From positions 1-44,891 of the forward strand of contig JAMPYF010000037.1 of assembly GCA_023700805.1 (NCBI GenBank): 44,891 nucleotides of DNA, written 5' to 3'. The notes under the pieces are model-generated. The model searched no databases. It saw only the letters and a list, made by a program, of their open reading frames with translations, and was not told where the DNA came from. The stretch's first letter is position 1, and every line of letters starts with the position of its first letter. The DNA comes from Sulfuritalea sp. (GTDB taxonomy: Bacteria > Pseudomonadota > Gammaproteobacteria > Burkholderiales > Rhodocyclaceae). The translations under genes were made by a program, and so were the position numbers. Of the stretch, positions 7,892-16,858 are shown in pieces.

Positions 7892-8209
7892 TTACGCTGT
7901 CCCGCCGGTCTTGCTATTCAGGATCCTGTAAAGCGAGGCACGCGAGATACCGTTGCTCCTGGCGGCCTCCGGCGCTGGCACACCACGCACGAACCACTGC
8001 ACGGCTTGCGCCTTCTGCGCCTCCACGCGCAGCGGGGTCTTCCTGATGTATTCATTGGTCCCACCCACTTCAAGGCGCGCCCGCTCGTCGATCGACAGCC
8101 AGAATTCATCAGTGAAGATCTCCGGCACGGCGTCCTTGTACAGCGCGCGCAGGCCTTCGCGCATGGCATCGATGGTGCAGTCGACGGCATCCTTCACCTT
8201 CGGCCTCAT
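7892..8209 (-). CDS. Mor-type transcriptional activator-like protein
   Basis: 105 residues. The arrangement PEIFTDEFWLSI, then GGTNEYIRKTP, then a C-terminal helix-turn-helix PEAARSNGISRASLYRIL follows the Mor/C family of phage Mu-like middle-gene activators. Its start overlaps the end of the terminase large subunit by four bases (ATGA), so it is the last gene of the leftward unit. A late-gene activator role is inferred; a resolvase-type HTH protein is the alternative. Confidence 0.6.
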   Translation of the reverse strand: MRPKVKDAVDCTIDAMREGLRALYKDAVPEIFTDEFWLSIDERARLEVGGTNEYIRKTPLRVEAQKAQAVQWFVRGVPAPEAARSNGISRASLYRILNSKTGGTA

Positions 8210-10263
8210 CGGCGGGCCCAGTTGGCGAGGCGGTTGCCGTCCAGTGACCTATCAGGGGCCGGCGTGGAATCATCGGCCGGCGCCGTAGCGGACTCCGCCG
8301 CGCATTCCTCGCTGTCTGAAACATCAAAGAGCCTGGCCTGGATCGTTCGCTTCTCCAGGTCATCCCACCATCCTGGCCGGCGCGTATGCAGCGCCATGGC
8401 GTGCACCAGCCACAGCGCGTACACGGTGCAGTCGAGCGCTTCATTGCGCCGGTCGGTGCGCTTCTTCCACTGCCGACGCTTTGGATTCTGTCGCAGCGGG
8501 ATCTTGATCTCTGACAGCAACTGATCATAGAAATCCGGCCTGACAGTTTCATACCAGTGCATGCGGTGAGGCCCGTCGCCAGTCAGGCGCACACGGCCGC
8601 CTTCTTGCGCCCATCCCAGGATCGCATCCTTCGCCTTGGCGGTGCCGACGATCTGGACGTGCACGCCGTGTTTCGCCGCCTTGCGGCCAGACCAATTCGG
8701 GTCAATGGACTTCGGCGCAGGCGCGCGCCAGATCTCCACCTTGCCCTCGCTGTCGGATGCCCCCTTGATGGCATAGACCGGACGCCCCGGGCGGTTACGC
8801 TGCCGCACGTAGTCATAGACCGCGCTCGATGTCTGGCCGTCAGATGAATCGATGGCCACCGCTGCGATCGGCATCAGCGCGCCGCTGGCATGCCGTATTT
8901 TGGTTTCCAGCAGATGATCGAGATCCACCCAGGCGCCGGCCATGGGGATGATTGTCTGCCCGGAAAGCTCTCCCCAAAACGCAAGCCACATTTCCTCGCG
9001 GCGACCGATTACCCAGCACGTTATGGCCAGTCGGTCATGCTGCACGTCGACTGTCACCACGGGCACCAGGCCGCCCGCTGGCGTGGTCCACTCGGCGTAT
9101 GACTCGGCGCGATCGCGCAACTCGTCTTCCTCCGGCAGCTCGCCGCGGTACTCCCACGCCAGGCCGAGCGTGGAATTCCAGAAGGCGATCATCTCGCTGT
9201 TGTCACCTTCGTCCTGCTTGTGCTTCGCCTCCAGGTATTTGCGGGCGAGGACCGGCAGGCGCGAACCTTCGAACGTGGATAGAAGCTCATTGACCAGGAA
9301 GCCAATGGCAGCCGTGGCCGGCGCCGTGGCCTCGAAGTGCCCCAGGCGTATCGCCGCGTGACGCTCCTCCTCGGTCCAGGTGGCGCCGCAGGCCGGGCAG
9401 GTGTAGAAGGCATCTTCCCAGCGCGCCGTGCCGTAGATTTCGCGGCGCGCGTTCTCATCGGCGTCAGGGATCGTGACGCGATCCCAGGCCGGAATGTGCT
9501 CATCTTGGCAATGCGGGCAGGGAATGAGGAACTTTCGCTGATCGCTGGCGAGAATTTCGGCCTCGATGCTGCTGGCATTCTTGGCGGTCGGTGTGCCGCC
9601 GATCAGAATCAGGTGATCCGGGTAAGCCTTCGCGCGCTCCTCGGCAAGCTTGATGGCGTCGCCCTGGCCGCGCACGTTGGCCGATGCGTCGTCCGGCTCC
9701 TCCACGATCACCACGCGGGCGCTGGTTGATTTGACGTCAGAGGGGCTATTGCTGCCAACCAGCTTGATCAGGCCGCCCGGGTAATGCTTGCGCGTCTGGC
9801 TGTTGCCGGCGGCGCGGCTCTTCAAGTTGATCCGTTCCGCCAGGGGTTTCGTCGCTCGCACCATCGGATCGAACTTCTCGGCCGCAAAGTCCTTGGCGCT
9901 CTTCTCGCGCGGGAAGACGGCGATCTGCACGCTGGGCCGCTGATGGGCGTGGTAGCCCATGACATTGCACACCACGCCGACGGTGTAGCCTAGCTGCGCC
10001 GATTTCTGCACCACCACCTTGCGCACGGTCGGATCTGAACACGCCTGCAGGATCTCGCGCAGCACCGGCGTATGTTCCAGCGAGTACGGGCCCGGCATCG
10101 GCGACTCTTCCGGCGACAGTTCCCGGTATCGCTCGGCCCATTCATCAATCGTCAGGCGCGGCGGCGGCGCAAACTCCGCCCAGGCGCGGCCCATGAGCGT
10201 AGCCAGCGTGGCGCCAGCCCAATCGGCGGCAGCGCCCTCCGCGAGGTCAAACGGGGCGCCCAT
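8206..10263 (-). CDS. Phage terminase large subunit, GpA family
   Basis: 685 residues from ATG 10263; upstream in-frame sequence overlaps the small subunit in another frame and is not coding. The packaging ATPase has a lambda GpA-type Walker A, KSAQLGYT (about residues 87-94), a Walker B region RVVIVEEPDD, and two cysteine pairs (IPCPHC and FYTCPAC). A C-terminal nuclease region has VTVDVQHDRLAI followed by VAIDSSDGQTSSAVYDYV. It cuts concatemeric DNA and drives it into proheads. It overlaps the Nu1-like gene by 17 bases, the usual small-large order. Confidence 0.93.
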   Translation of the reverse strand: MGAPFDLAEGAAADWAGATLATLMGRAWAEFAPPPRLTIDEWAERYRELSPEESPMPGPYSLEHTPVLREILQACSDPTVRKVVVQKSAQLGYTVGVVCNVMGYHAHQRPSVQIAVFPREKSAKDFAAEKFDPMVRATKPLAERINLKSRAAGNSQTRKHYPGGLIKLVGSNSPSDVKSTSARVVIVEEPDDASANVRGQGDAIKLAEERAKAYPDHLILIGGTPTAKNASSIEAEILASDQRKFLIPCPHCQDEHIPAWDRVTIPDADENARREIYGTARWEDAFYTCPACGATWTEEERHAAIRLGHFEATAPATAAIGFLVNELLSTFEGSRLPVLARKYLEAKHKQDEGDNSEMIAFWNSTLGLAWEYRGELPEEDELRDRAESYAEWTTPAGGLVPVVTVDVQHDRLAITCWVIGRREEMWLAFWGELSGQTIIPMAGAWVDLDHLLETKIRHASGALMPIAAVAIDSSDGQTSSAVYDYVRQRNRPGRPVYAIKGASDSEGKVEIWRAPAPKSIDPNWSGRKAAKHGVHVQIVGTAKAKDAILGWAQEGGRVRLTGDGPHRMHWYETVRPDFYDQLLSEIKIPLRQNPKRRQWKKRTDRRNEALDCTVYALWLVHAMALHTRRPGWWDDLEKRTIQARLFDVSDSEECAAESATAPADDSTPAPDRSLDGNRLANWARR

Positions 10264-10732
10264 GCGCCTCCTGGTCGCCATCGGTGCCGACCTGCTGCCA
10301 GTGCGCCAGCTTGCCCAGGACCTCATCGAATAGCTCGCGCAGCCTGGTTTCGCGATCGGCGCGATCAAGGCCCTCCAGGAGCGTGGCGATTCGCGCCGGC
10401 TCGCTGCGGATCCGCTCGCGTGCCGACACGATCGCGGCACGCATGGCCGGCTCGACGGCCGCCGTATCGATCAACTTGCCGCGCTGGTGCGCCAGCTTCA
10501 TCTCAAGATCATCACCCTGCAGGCGCGCCAGCCGGTCCTTCGGGCTTTCGCCCTGAATCTTTCGCACTTCGCGCTCGAGCTGCCAGCGGATGCAGGCGGC
10601 GCTGTCGTACTCGCCTGGCACACCAGGGCCGCCCTGCACCGCCACGGGCATGCCGGCCGCCTGCCACTCGGTGATTGTCCGCGCCGACACGCCGAAGATG
10701 TTCGCTATCTCAGTCTGCCCGATGATGCGCAT
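10247..10732 (-). CDS. Terminase small subunit, Nu1-like
   Basis: 161 residues. The N-terminal winged helix-turn-helix reads IGQTEIANIFGVSARTITEWQAAGMPV, as in the DNA-recognition domain of lambda Nu1 and relatives; the rest is charged helix (KDRLARLQGDDLEMKLAHQRGKL) probably used to bind the large subunit. It immediately precedes and overlaps the GpA-type gene, which supports the assignment. The 10733-10859 gap to the next gene upstream shows nothing coding. Confidence 0.85.
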   Translation of the reverse strand: MRIIGQTEIANIFGVSARTITEWQAAGMPVAVQGGPGVPGEYDSAACIRWQLEREVRKIQGESPKDRLARLQGDDLEMKLAHQRGKLIDTAAVEPAMRAAIVSARERIRSEPARIATLLEGLDRADRETRLRELFDEVLGKLAHWQQVGTDGDQEAHGRPV

Positions 10733-10859
10733 GGTATGCCGTATATGTCGAGTGGTTGGTGATGGGGGTTGCTTAACGAAGCCTAAGCACCTGATAGAAC
10801 TAGCGTAAGTTCGCGGGCGAATGACCCGCAGGGGGCGAATCTGCTGGAAGGACCCGCGA

Positions 10860-11555
10860 TCATCTGGCCGTCCTCATGGCTTCAGCGAAGGCGGCGGCGA
10901 ACTGGCGGTCCCACTCGCGGCGCACGATGGTCGCCGCTGCTTCGTGGAACTTGAAGCGTGGCTTGTATCGGGCCGGCGTGTCCTCGAACACGATCACCGG
11001 GATCAACTTGCCGGGCGGCCCGGGCATGCGGCGCCAGATACCCATCGGCGCTTTCTCCCATCCGCGCCCGGTCGGCTTGCCATAGAACAGCTCGATAGGC
11101 GCCGCGCTCTTGCGTCGTCCGGTCACACCCAGGCGCCGCGTGATTGACTTCGACAGCGAGCCGTCTTGTGCCGCCTGCTTCAGCTGGTCAATCAGCCCCT
11201 TCGGGATATTCCCGAAGCTGTTCAGCTTGATATTCCCAGGAAGCTTGATGCCGCGCGAGGTGGGCGCCCGCGTGCCGCCGGCGATCTGGTACTTGAGATA
11301 GCCGGCCTGCCGATCCATGAAGCCGACCACCGCGGTCAGGTTGCCGGGGCGCGCCGGAGTAACGAACATGCCGCGCTTGGTGAAGGATGTCGGCCTGTCG
11401 AGCTCGCGCTCCATCACGGCCGGCATGGCATCCTTGACCGCCTTCGCCGTGCGGGTGAGAGCTACGGCCGTGGCGAATCGAGTCTGCTTCTCCAGGTTCG
11501 CGATGCGCGCCTTGACAGCATCGAGGCCAACCATCTTCACGCTGATCTTCAGCAT
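10860..11555 (-). CDS. Phage virion protein, possible minor tail protein Z-like
   Basis: 231 residues from ATG 11555, preceded by GGGGGATG. The N-terminus KISVKMVGLDAVKARIANLEKQ followed by ALTRTAKAVKDAMPAVMEREL resembles tail-completion or minor tail proteins such as lambda gpZ, which act on the head-proximal end of the tail tube. The C-terminus is basic with a FHEAAATIVRREWDRQFAAAF helix. It overlaps the upstream small gene by seven bases. Its role in an element without a recognisable capsid is unclear. The similarity is from memory of the family, so moderate only. Confidence 0.5.
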   Translation of the reverse strand: MLKISVKMVGLDAVKARIANLEKQTRFATAVALTRTAKAVKDAMPAVMERELDRPTSFTKRGMFVTPARPGNLTAVVGFMDRQAGYLKYQIAGGTRAPTSRGIKLPGNIKLNSFGNIPKGLIDQLKQAAQDGSLSKSITRRLGVTGRRKSAAPIELFYGKPTGRGWEKAPMGIWRRMPGPPGKLIPVIVFEDTPARYKPRFKFHEAAATIVRREWDRQFAAAFAEAMRTAR

Positions 11556-11818
11556 GGCCACATCCCCCACGCCGGAGCGTGCAGCAGGACTTCGCGCTGG
11601 CCGACAAGGACGAACTTCTCCAGGGCGCACTTCAGCGCGGCGTGTGTGGATACGTCTGCATCACGGGCCTGATCGATGGCAGCAGCGACATCGCGACACA
11701 CGCCGCGCAACTCGCTGGAATAGCAATCATCGGCGGCATAGCCCATCATGTTTTCCCGGAGTTCCGGAAGGTCGGCGGAGGTGATGACATCAACCTCATG
11801 GGGCACAGCGAATCTCAT
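11549..11818 (-). CDS. Small phage protein of unknown function
   Basis: 89 residues, acidic N-terminal half (HEVDVITSADLPELRENMMGY) and several cysteines. It overlaps the following tail-type gene by seven bases, and directly downstream position in the unit supports it being real. No family recognised. It begins just below the nested inverted repeat at 11873-12064, which would form its leader. Confidence 0.55.
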   Translation of the reverse strand: MRFAVPHEVDVITSADLPELRENMMGYAADDCYSSELRGVCRDVAAAIDQARDADVSTHAALKCALEKFVLVGQREVLLHAPAWGMWPC

Positions 11819-11872
11819 CTGGATTCCTTTCGATTAATGGGCTTCGTCCTACGGTCTAGCGAAGTCGGACGG

Positions 11873-12064
11873 AGGTCGGACGGCGGAAACCCGCGCCAGT
11901 CCTTACTCTGTCCTACCTCCCTACCTTGTCTAACGTAAAGGCATGTGTGCGCCCGCGAGCGTGTGCGTGCGCCCGCGCCCCCGTGTGTACGTGAGGGGAA
12001 AGGTCGGACGAGGTAGGGAGGTAGGACGGATGCCCTATTCATGAGGGTTTCCGCCGTCCGACCT
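11873..12064. repeat. Nested long inverted repeat (192 bp) in phage element
   Basis: The outer arms 11873-11892 and 12045-12064 are perfect 20-base reverse complements. Inside them 11910-11926 and 12011-12027 form a second perfect 17-base pair, extendable with G-U pairs. The loop 11932-12005 is alternating GTGTGCG/CGCCCGCG-rich. The heptamers GTCGGAC and GTAGGAC recur around it (11864-11885, 12003-12009, 12021-12027, 12056-12062, and TCCTACCTTAAGTAGGA near 12085). The element separates the helicase gene from the small tail genes and could be a structured RNA, terminator-antiterminator or replication origin; nothing in the sequence decides between these. Confidence 0.8.
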
Positions 12065-12106
12065 TTTCCGGTTCGTCCTACCTTAAGTAGGACGGCCGAT
12101 CCCTGG

Positions 12107-13675
12107 TCAGAACGGAACATCGTCATCTCCTCGCGCAACTGCTGGATACTGATTCCAGCCTGCCGGCTGCTCGTAGTAATACTCCCGGTCGCCGTCGGTC
12201 TTGCGCTTCTTGATCCACTGCAGGCGCTTCATGGCGATGCCGACACGCGTGCTCATCTGCCGGGTTGAATCGATCTTGCCGGCCTCGATCTTCAGGCAGT
12301 CGGTGATGATCTCGGTTGCCGTGCAGGTCGGCGACGTCCGGCTGCGCAACCAGCGCGCAATCAGCGACTGCCATGGGTCGGCAATCTCGCGATCGGCCTG
12401 CTCGGGCTCGAACAGGCGCTGCTGCTCATCGCGCGTCGGGTGCCAGCGCTGCCCGCTCTTGTAGAGCGCGACGGCCTCCGCGAAGAGCTGATCGCGGGCG
12501 CCGGCCAAGCCATCCAGGTTGATCGGTTCCACCTCCTCCACGCGCAACGGCCAGTAACGGGTATTCCCGGTGGGATCCTTGAAGTATTCATCCTGGTTGG
12601 TGGTGCCGACGAACACAGTCTGGCGCGGCCAGTCGCGCGGCGAGCGCTCGTAAGGCGCCCGGAAGCGGTCCACCTGGCTGCTGACGAATGCCTTTGTTCT
12701 GGTCGATTCGGAGCGGTTGAGGGCATCCAGTTCGGCGATCTCGTGCAGCCAGCAACCTTGTATCGTCTGATACGTGTCCTTGTTGTTGAGGTCGAGTGTC
12801 GTGTCCCCAAACCACTCGCCACCAAGGATGCGCAGCGCCGATGATTTGCCCTTGAACTGCGCGCCCTCCAAGATCGGCATGAAGCGCATCTGGCAGCCAG
12901 GCTGATAGATGCGGGCCACCATGCCGATCAGGAACAAACGGCCGGCCAGCGTCGTGTATTCCGTCTTCCTGACGCCAAGATAATCCGCCAGCCAGTCGCC
13001 GGTACGGCTCTGCCTATCCCACACCAGCGCGTCGAGGTAATCGCGCACCGGGTGGAAGCGGTATTCCGTCGCCACCCAGCCTACAGCGGCAGACAGATTC
13101 TCCTGGCTGCGGATCAACAGCATTTCCCGCTGCGCCAGCCAGAGGCCCAGGCGCAAATCGTCTTCATGGATCCACTCTGTACCCGGCACAAATCCTGTCG
13201 GGCTATCCCAAGGTGCCGGAAGGCGCTTGACGATGCGCCGGGCGAAATCATCGAGCCACAAGGTGCCGACCCAGGCCGGATGATGGCGCAGGATCAGATA
13301 GACGTTTTCGCGGCAATCGATCAGCCGGTCATCCTTGCGCAGCAGCTGCCGGCGCCAATCCTCCGGGCCGGCGCCAGCCAGCTCAGGGGTATGGTTGCCT
13401 TCCATTGCCTGCGCGGCGACGTCGGGCAGGCGCTTGGTCTCGATGAAGGCCCGCAGCGCGTCGGCATCCATGCCGTCGGCAATGGCGTTGGCGATGTCCC
13501 AGCCGTCCGGCTTTTCACCAGGTGCCGGGATCTTCACGATGCGCACGCGACCGCCCAGGCGCAGGATCTCGCCGGCCGCCTGTTCCATGGCCTTGACGCC
13601 GGGCTGCTCGGCCTCCGGTAGCAGAGGCTTTGCGGCTTGCGCGGCGGCCAGCGCTTCCTTACTCGGCAAGGGCAT
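12107..13675 (-). CDS. VapE/VirE-type phage replicative helicase with partial TOPRIM segment
   Basis: 522 residues. The main part is a superfamily 3-like ATPase of the virulence-associated E type: Walker A region LEGAQFKGKSSALRIL, HEIAELDALNRSE and the arginine/sensor stretch FVGTTNQDEYFKDPTGNTRYWPL. The first 80 residues (GVKAMEQAAGEILRLGGRVRIVKIP, DGWDIANAIADGM) are the second half of a TOPRIM domain whose first half is encoded by the preceding gene. The ATG overlaps that gene by 17 bases in the +1 frame. It is thus either a coupled second subunit or the second half of a frameshifted primase-helicase. Confidence 0.88.
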   Translation of the reverse strand: MPLPSKEALAAAQAAKPLLPEAEQPGVKAMEQAAGEILRLGGRVRIVKIPAPGEKPDGWDIANAIADGMDADALRAFIETKRLPDVAAQAMEGNHTPELAGAGPEDWRRQLLRKDDRLIDCRENVYLILRHHPAWVGTLWLDDFARRIVKRLPAPWDSPTGFVPGTEWIHEDDLRLGLWLAQREMLLIRSQENLSAAVGWVATEYRFHPVRDYLDALVWDRQSRTGDWLADYLGVRKTEYTTLAGRLFLIGMVARIYQPGCQMRFMPILEGAQFKGKSSALRILGGEWFGDTTLDLNNKDTYQTIQGCWLHEIAELDALNRSESTRTKAFVSSQVDRFRAPYERSPRDWPRQTVFVGTTNQDEYFKDPTGNTRYWPLRVEEVEPINLDGLAGARDQLFAEAVALYKSGQRWHPTRDEQQRLFEPEQADREIADPWQSLIARWLRSRTSPTCTATEIITDCLKIEAGKIDSTRQMSTRVGIAMKRLQWIKKRKTDGDREYYYEQPAGWNQYPAVARGDDDVPF

Positions 13676-14525
13676 CTTTTTCGGCCTTGGTAAGCGGCAC
13701 GCGCTTGGCGTCGGCGTCAGGCCAGGCGATTACCTTGCGGCCGGCCAGCGGGCGCCAGTCGGCCTTCTTGACGGCCTTGCCGCCTCCTGGCCATGACATC
13801 ACCGCAAACTCTGGCAGCGCATCCGCGCCGGCATCGGCGCAGCCCTCACCCTCTACCAGCAACACCGTGGCATCAGGCTTCGCGGCAAGGCGATCGAGCC
13901 CATACAGCGGGCGCGGCTCGGGAAAGGCCATCCAGTGCCAATCCTCGGCGCCGGTCTTGTCGTTGCGAGCGAACACCAGCGGCAGGATTGCCTTGCCACC
14001 GGTTGAAGTCTTGAAGCGATAGACATAGCCCAGCGGCTTGCCAGTGGCATCGCGATAGCACCAGGTGCGCTCAGGCAGTCCGCGCTTGAAGTGTGCCTTG
14101 GGCGGCTCTCCAGCATGATCGGGAACGGGCAGGATCGGCGTCCATGGGCAGGACGCCTCATCGTCGCCTGCACCCCTTGCCGGCTTCCGCGCGGGCTGCT
14201 CCTGACCGGCCTGCGGGGCTGGCAGGGCATCGCCACCCAGGGCGGCCACCGCATCATGGAAGCTCAGGCCCTGGTGTTCCATCAGGAAGGCGATCGCATC
14301 GCCGTGGGCACCGCAGCCGAAGCAATGATAAAAACCCTTGCCCGGCGTGACTTTGAAAGACGGGGTGTCTTCCGTGTGGAACGGGCAGCAGGCCACATAC
14401 GCGGCGCCGGCCTTGGTGAGCGGCACATATCGCCCGATCACCTCGGCAATGTCTATGCGGGAAAGCAGCGCGGAAGTATCGACCTTCCCCGCTCCTTGCC
14501 CGGATGATTTCTTGCGCTCGGTCAC
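13659..14525 (-). CDS. DnaG-type zinc-finger phage primase, ends inside TOPRIM domain
   Basis: 288 residues from GTG 14525 (AAGG eight bases before it; the longer in-frame extension overlaps the upstream gene in another frame). A CHC2 zinc finger occupies residues about 47-71 (CCPFHTEDTPSFKV, FYHCFGCGAHGDAIAFLM). TOPRIM motifs follow: VLLVEGEGCADAG, MSWPGGGKAVKKADW and VIAWPDADAKRV. The protein stops right after the DAD motif, while the rest of the TOPRIM fold is encoded in the overlapping downstream frame. It synthesises primers for element replication together with the helicase. Confidence 0.88.
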   Translation of the reverse strand: MTERKKSSGQGAGKVDTSALLSRIDIAEVIGRYVPLTKAGAAYVACCPFHTEDTPSFKVTPGKGFYHCFGCGAHGDAIAFLMEHQGLSFHDAVAALGGDALPAPQAGQEQPARKPARGAGDDEASCPWTPILPVPDHAGEPPKAHFKRGLPERTWCYRDATGKPLGYVYRFKTSTGGKAILPLVFARNDKTGAEDWHWMAFPEPRPLYGLDRLAAKPDATVLLVEGEGCADAGADALPEFAVMSWPGGGKAVKKADWRPLAGRKVIAWPDADAKRVPLTKAEKDALAE

Positions 14526-14529
14526 GCCA

Positions 14530-14799
14530 TCAACCTTGATGTTGTGCCTGTTCAAGCTTCTGGATACGGGCTTCAAGGTCACCAACGCGCGCCTCAACGG
14601 CGGAAATTCTTCTGGTGGCCGACAGCAGAACGTCGTGAATATTTTCCAGAGAGGCGATGGCAGTGTCGACTGTGGCATTCACCAGACCATACTGTCCGCG
14701 CATTTCCTCAACCAGATTGGCGGTAATGCGCTGAAGTTCAGCCTTGATCGCCGCCAACGGATCGGCCGGCTTCTGTTTCTTGCTGGCAAGCCAGCTCAT
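14530..14799 (-). CDS. Small coiled-coil phage protein
   Basis: 89 residues, almost wholly heptad-patterned helix (AAIKAELQRITANLVEEM, ISAVEARVGDLEARIQKLEQ). Start overlaps the stop of the tape measure gene by one base and the end lies four bases before the primase start, so it is sandwiched in a coupled unit. No family recognised. Confidence 0.65.
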   Translation of the reverse strand: MSWLASKKQKPADPLAAIKAELQRITANLVEEMRGQYGLVNATVDTAIASLENIHDVLLSATRRISAVEARVGDLEARIQKLEQAQHQG

Positions 14800-16844
14800 C
14801 AGAATGCCCCCACTGCGCGGTTGGCGCCGTAGGTGGATTCCATCGCCGCCGGGATCGGCCCGCGCCCGCTGGCGATGTCGCCGGCCACCACGCTGCGGAT
14901 CTGCGTGACGAATACGTCCAGGACGTTCTGCCCGCCGCTGTTGCGCTGCTGCACCTGTCCGCCGCGATTCGGGTCCTCGATGAGGTTCACCGTGACGCCG
15001 CCGCGGTTCTGGTCGGCCGGGATCACGGCCTCGCCGCGATGCAGGAAGGCCAGGCCATCGTTTGGCACGTAGGGCGTGCCCTGCGCGTATTGCGGAACGC
15101 CGGCGGCAAGGCCCGCGGTGTCTCCGTAGCCGCCGAACGGATTGACGCCGGAAAATAGCTTGTCGAGAAACCCGGTTCCGTTCTTGACCAGGTCGTCGGT
15201 GTAGTTCTTTTTGATCTGGATGCGGATCAGGTCGCGGATGATGCTGTTCGCCAGGTCGGCGAAACCAGCCTTGCCGCCCATGACCATGTCGGCGAGCGTG
15301 TTGGTGAAGGTGTTACCCCAGCCTTCGACAGCCTGAGTCAGTGCGGCATAGGTATCCAGACCATCAGATTTGACTTCCGCCAGCAACCCCAGACGGGTTT
15401 GGACCGCTTCGTTGAACTGTTCCTCGGTGATCTTCTTGGATTCCAGTGCAGTGGCCAGCAGTTGCATATCTGCGCGGGATTTCTCCAATTGTTCGGAGGG
15501 TGTCGCGGCCAGCAGTTCGTTAAGCCGGTTGGATTCCGCGCCGGCCTTGGATGTGGCTCCAGTCAGCTTGTCCATGGCCGATTTATATACGTCGATGTCC
15601 AAACCGGAATCGAAAAACAGGCTATCCAGCTTTTCAATCGCGTCACCCAGCTCGACAGCCTTCACTACCGCACTGTCACCGATGGCGCTTGCAACCGTCT
15701 GATTGATGCGCATGGCGTAGTCGTCCACACTGCCGACGGCTTTGACCTGCTTTCCTAGACCAGCGCTGCCCCTGAGAGCCGGCGCCTCAACTTTATCGGT
15801 GCGCGATGCCAGGGACAAATCCCGCGCATCGCGAATGTCGCCAAGTCTTGCGGCGCCAGCAAGTGCATCGGCACTTGATCTCGCCACGTAGTAGGCGCGA
15901 GCGCGCTGCAGCTCGGCAATTTTCTCGGCATACGCCTTCGCCAGCGTCGGATTGTCTCGATCCGTGTCGCGCGCAATTGTGGCCCGCAGCTTCACCAGCT
16001 CTTCATCGATGGTCCGGATGTTGGTCTGCGGGTTGGTTCCTCGCGTACCCAGCTGCCGGATGCCCTCAAAGAATCCGATTCCCTGCTTCTTGGCCTCAAT
16101 GAATTCATCGGACATACGTACCAGCCAGGGCAGTACGTTCTGCGCAAGCTCGTATCCAAAGCCCTTGGCCATTGCCGACATACGCCCCAGGTTGTCGTTG
16201 AATTCCTCGGCTGCTTTGGCGGTTTTCCCACTCAGGACAAGACCAAACTTCTGGGCCTCGCTTGCCATCTCAGCGAGCCCCTTGCTGCCTTGGTTGAGGA
16301 ACGGGATCATGTCGGCGCCGGCTTTGCCGAACAGGGCCACGGCCAATGCCGTCTTGCCGGCACCGTCCTTCATGCCGGCGAACTTGTCGGCGACGTCGCC
16401 CAGCACCGCATCCGAGCTGCGCAGGTTGCCGTTGACATCCTTGACCGCGACTCCCAGCGCGCCGAAGGCTTCAGCAGCCTTGCTCTTGGTGTTGCTCGCG
16501 GCTTCGGCCATATTGACCGATAACTTCTTGATGCCGGTGGCCAGTGATTCGAGGTTGACGTCAGCCAGATCACCGGCATAAGCCAGCGCGGAGAGCGATT
16601 CGACCGCGATGCCCGTCTTCTGCGACAACTTGTTGAACTGGTCGCCGGTATCGATTGCCGACTTCACGCTGGCGGCCAGGGCCGCCGATGCGGCGGCGAT
16701 GGCGGTACCGGCCACCGCGATCGGGCCGGCCAGGCTGCCGAACTGGCCGGAGAACTTCGACAGTCTCGATTCGACGGAGGCAAAGCCAGCGGCCGTGTTG
16801 TCCTTGGCGGTGATAGCGATCTGCGTTTCGTTTTTGGCGACCAT
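14799..16844 (-). CDS. Phage tail tape measure protein
   Basis: 681 residues. The tape measure protein sets tail length in long-tailed phages. The N-terminus MVAKNETQIAITAKDNTAAGF and hydrophobic stretch FGSLAGPIAVAGTAIAAASA, long Ala/Lys-rich helices, and the C-terminal lambda-family region (FADLANSIIRDLIRIQIKK, GLAFLHRGEAVIPADQNRGG) are typical. Good ribosome site GGGGGATC. Unusually, it sits upstream of primase and helicase genes and well away from the other tail-type gene. At 681 residues it would specify a medium-short tail. No other tail-tube or sheath gene is seen. Confidence 0.9.
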   Translation of the reverse strand: MVAKNETQIAITAKDNTAAGFASVESRLSKFSGQFGSLAGPIAVAGTAIAAASAALAASVKSAIDTGDQFNKLSQKTGIAVESLSALAYAGDLADVNLESLATGIKKLSVNMAEAASNTKSKAAEAFGALGVAVKDVNGNLRSSDAVLGDVADKFAGMKDGAGKTALAVALFGKAGADMIPFLNQGSKGLAEMASEAQKFGLVLSGKTAKAAEEFNDNLGRMSAMAKGFGYELAQNVLPWLVRMSDEFIEAKKQGIGFFEGIRQLGTRGTNPQTNIRTIDEELVKLRATIARDTDRDNPTLAKAYAEKIAELQRARAYYVARSSADALAGAARLGDIRDARDLSLASRTDKVEAPALRGSAGLGKQVKAVGSVDDYAMRINQTVASAIGDSAVVKAVELGDAIEKLDSLFFDSGLDIDVYKSAMDKLTGATSKAGAESNRLNELLAATPSEQLEKSRADMQLLATALESKKITEEQFNEAVQTRLGLLAEVKSDGLDTYAALTQAVEGWGNTFTNTLADMVMGGKAGFADLANSIIRDLIRIQIKKNYTDDLVKNGTGFLDKLFSGVNPFGGYGDTAGLAAGVPQYAQGTPYVPNDGLAFLHRGEAVIPADQNRGGVTVNLIEDPNRGGQVQQRNSGGQNVLDVFVTQIRSVVAGDIASGRGPIPAAMESTYGANRAVGAF

Positions 16845-16858
16845 GACGATCCCCCCTG

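Noticed and set aside
11881..12100. CRISPR-like repeats
   Set aside because: The recurring units are short heptamers in both orientations with irregular spacing, forming inverted repeats rather than evenly spaced direct repeats; no cas genes are present in the window.
13659..13675. Programmed -1 ribosomal frameshift between primase and helicase
   Set aside because: The A run invites a -1 slip, but the downstream frame is +1 (or -2) relative to the upstream one, so a simple -1 event would not join them.
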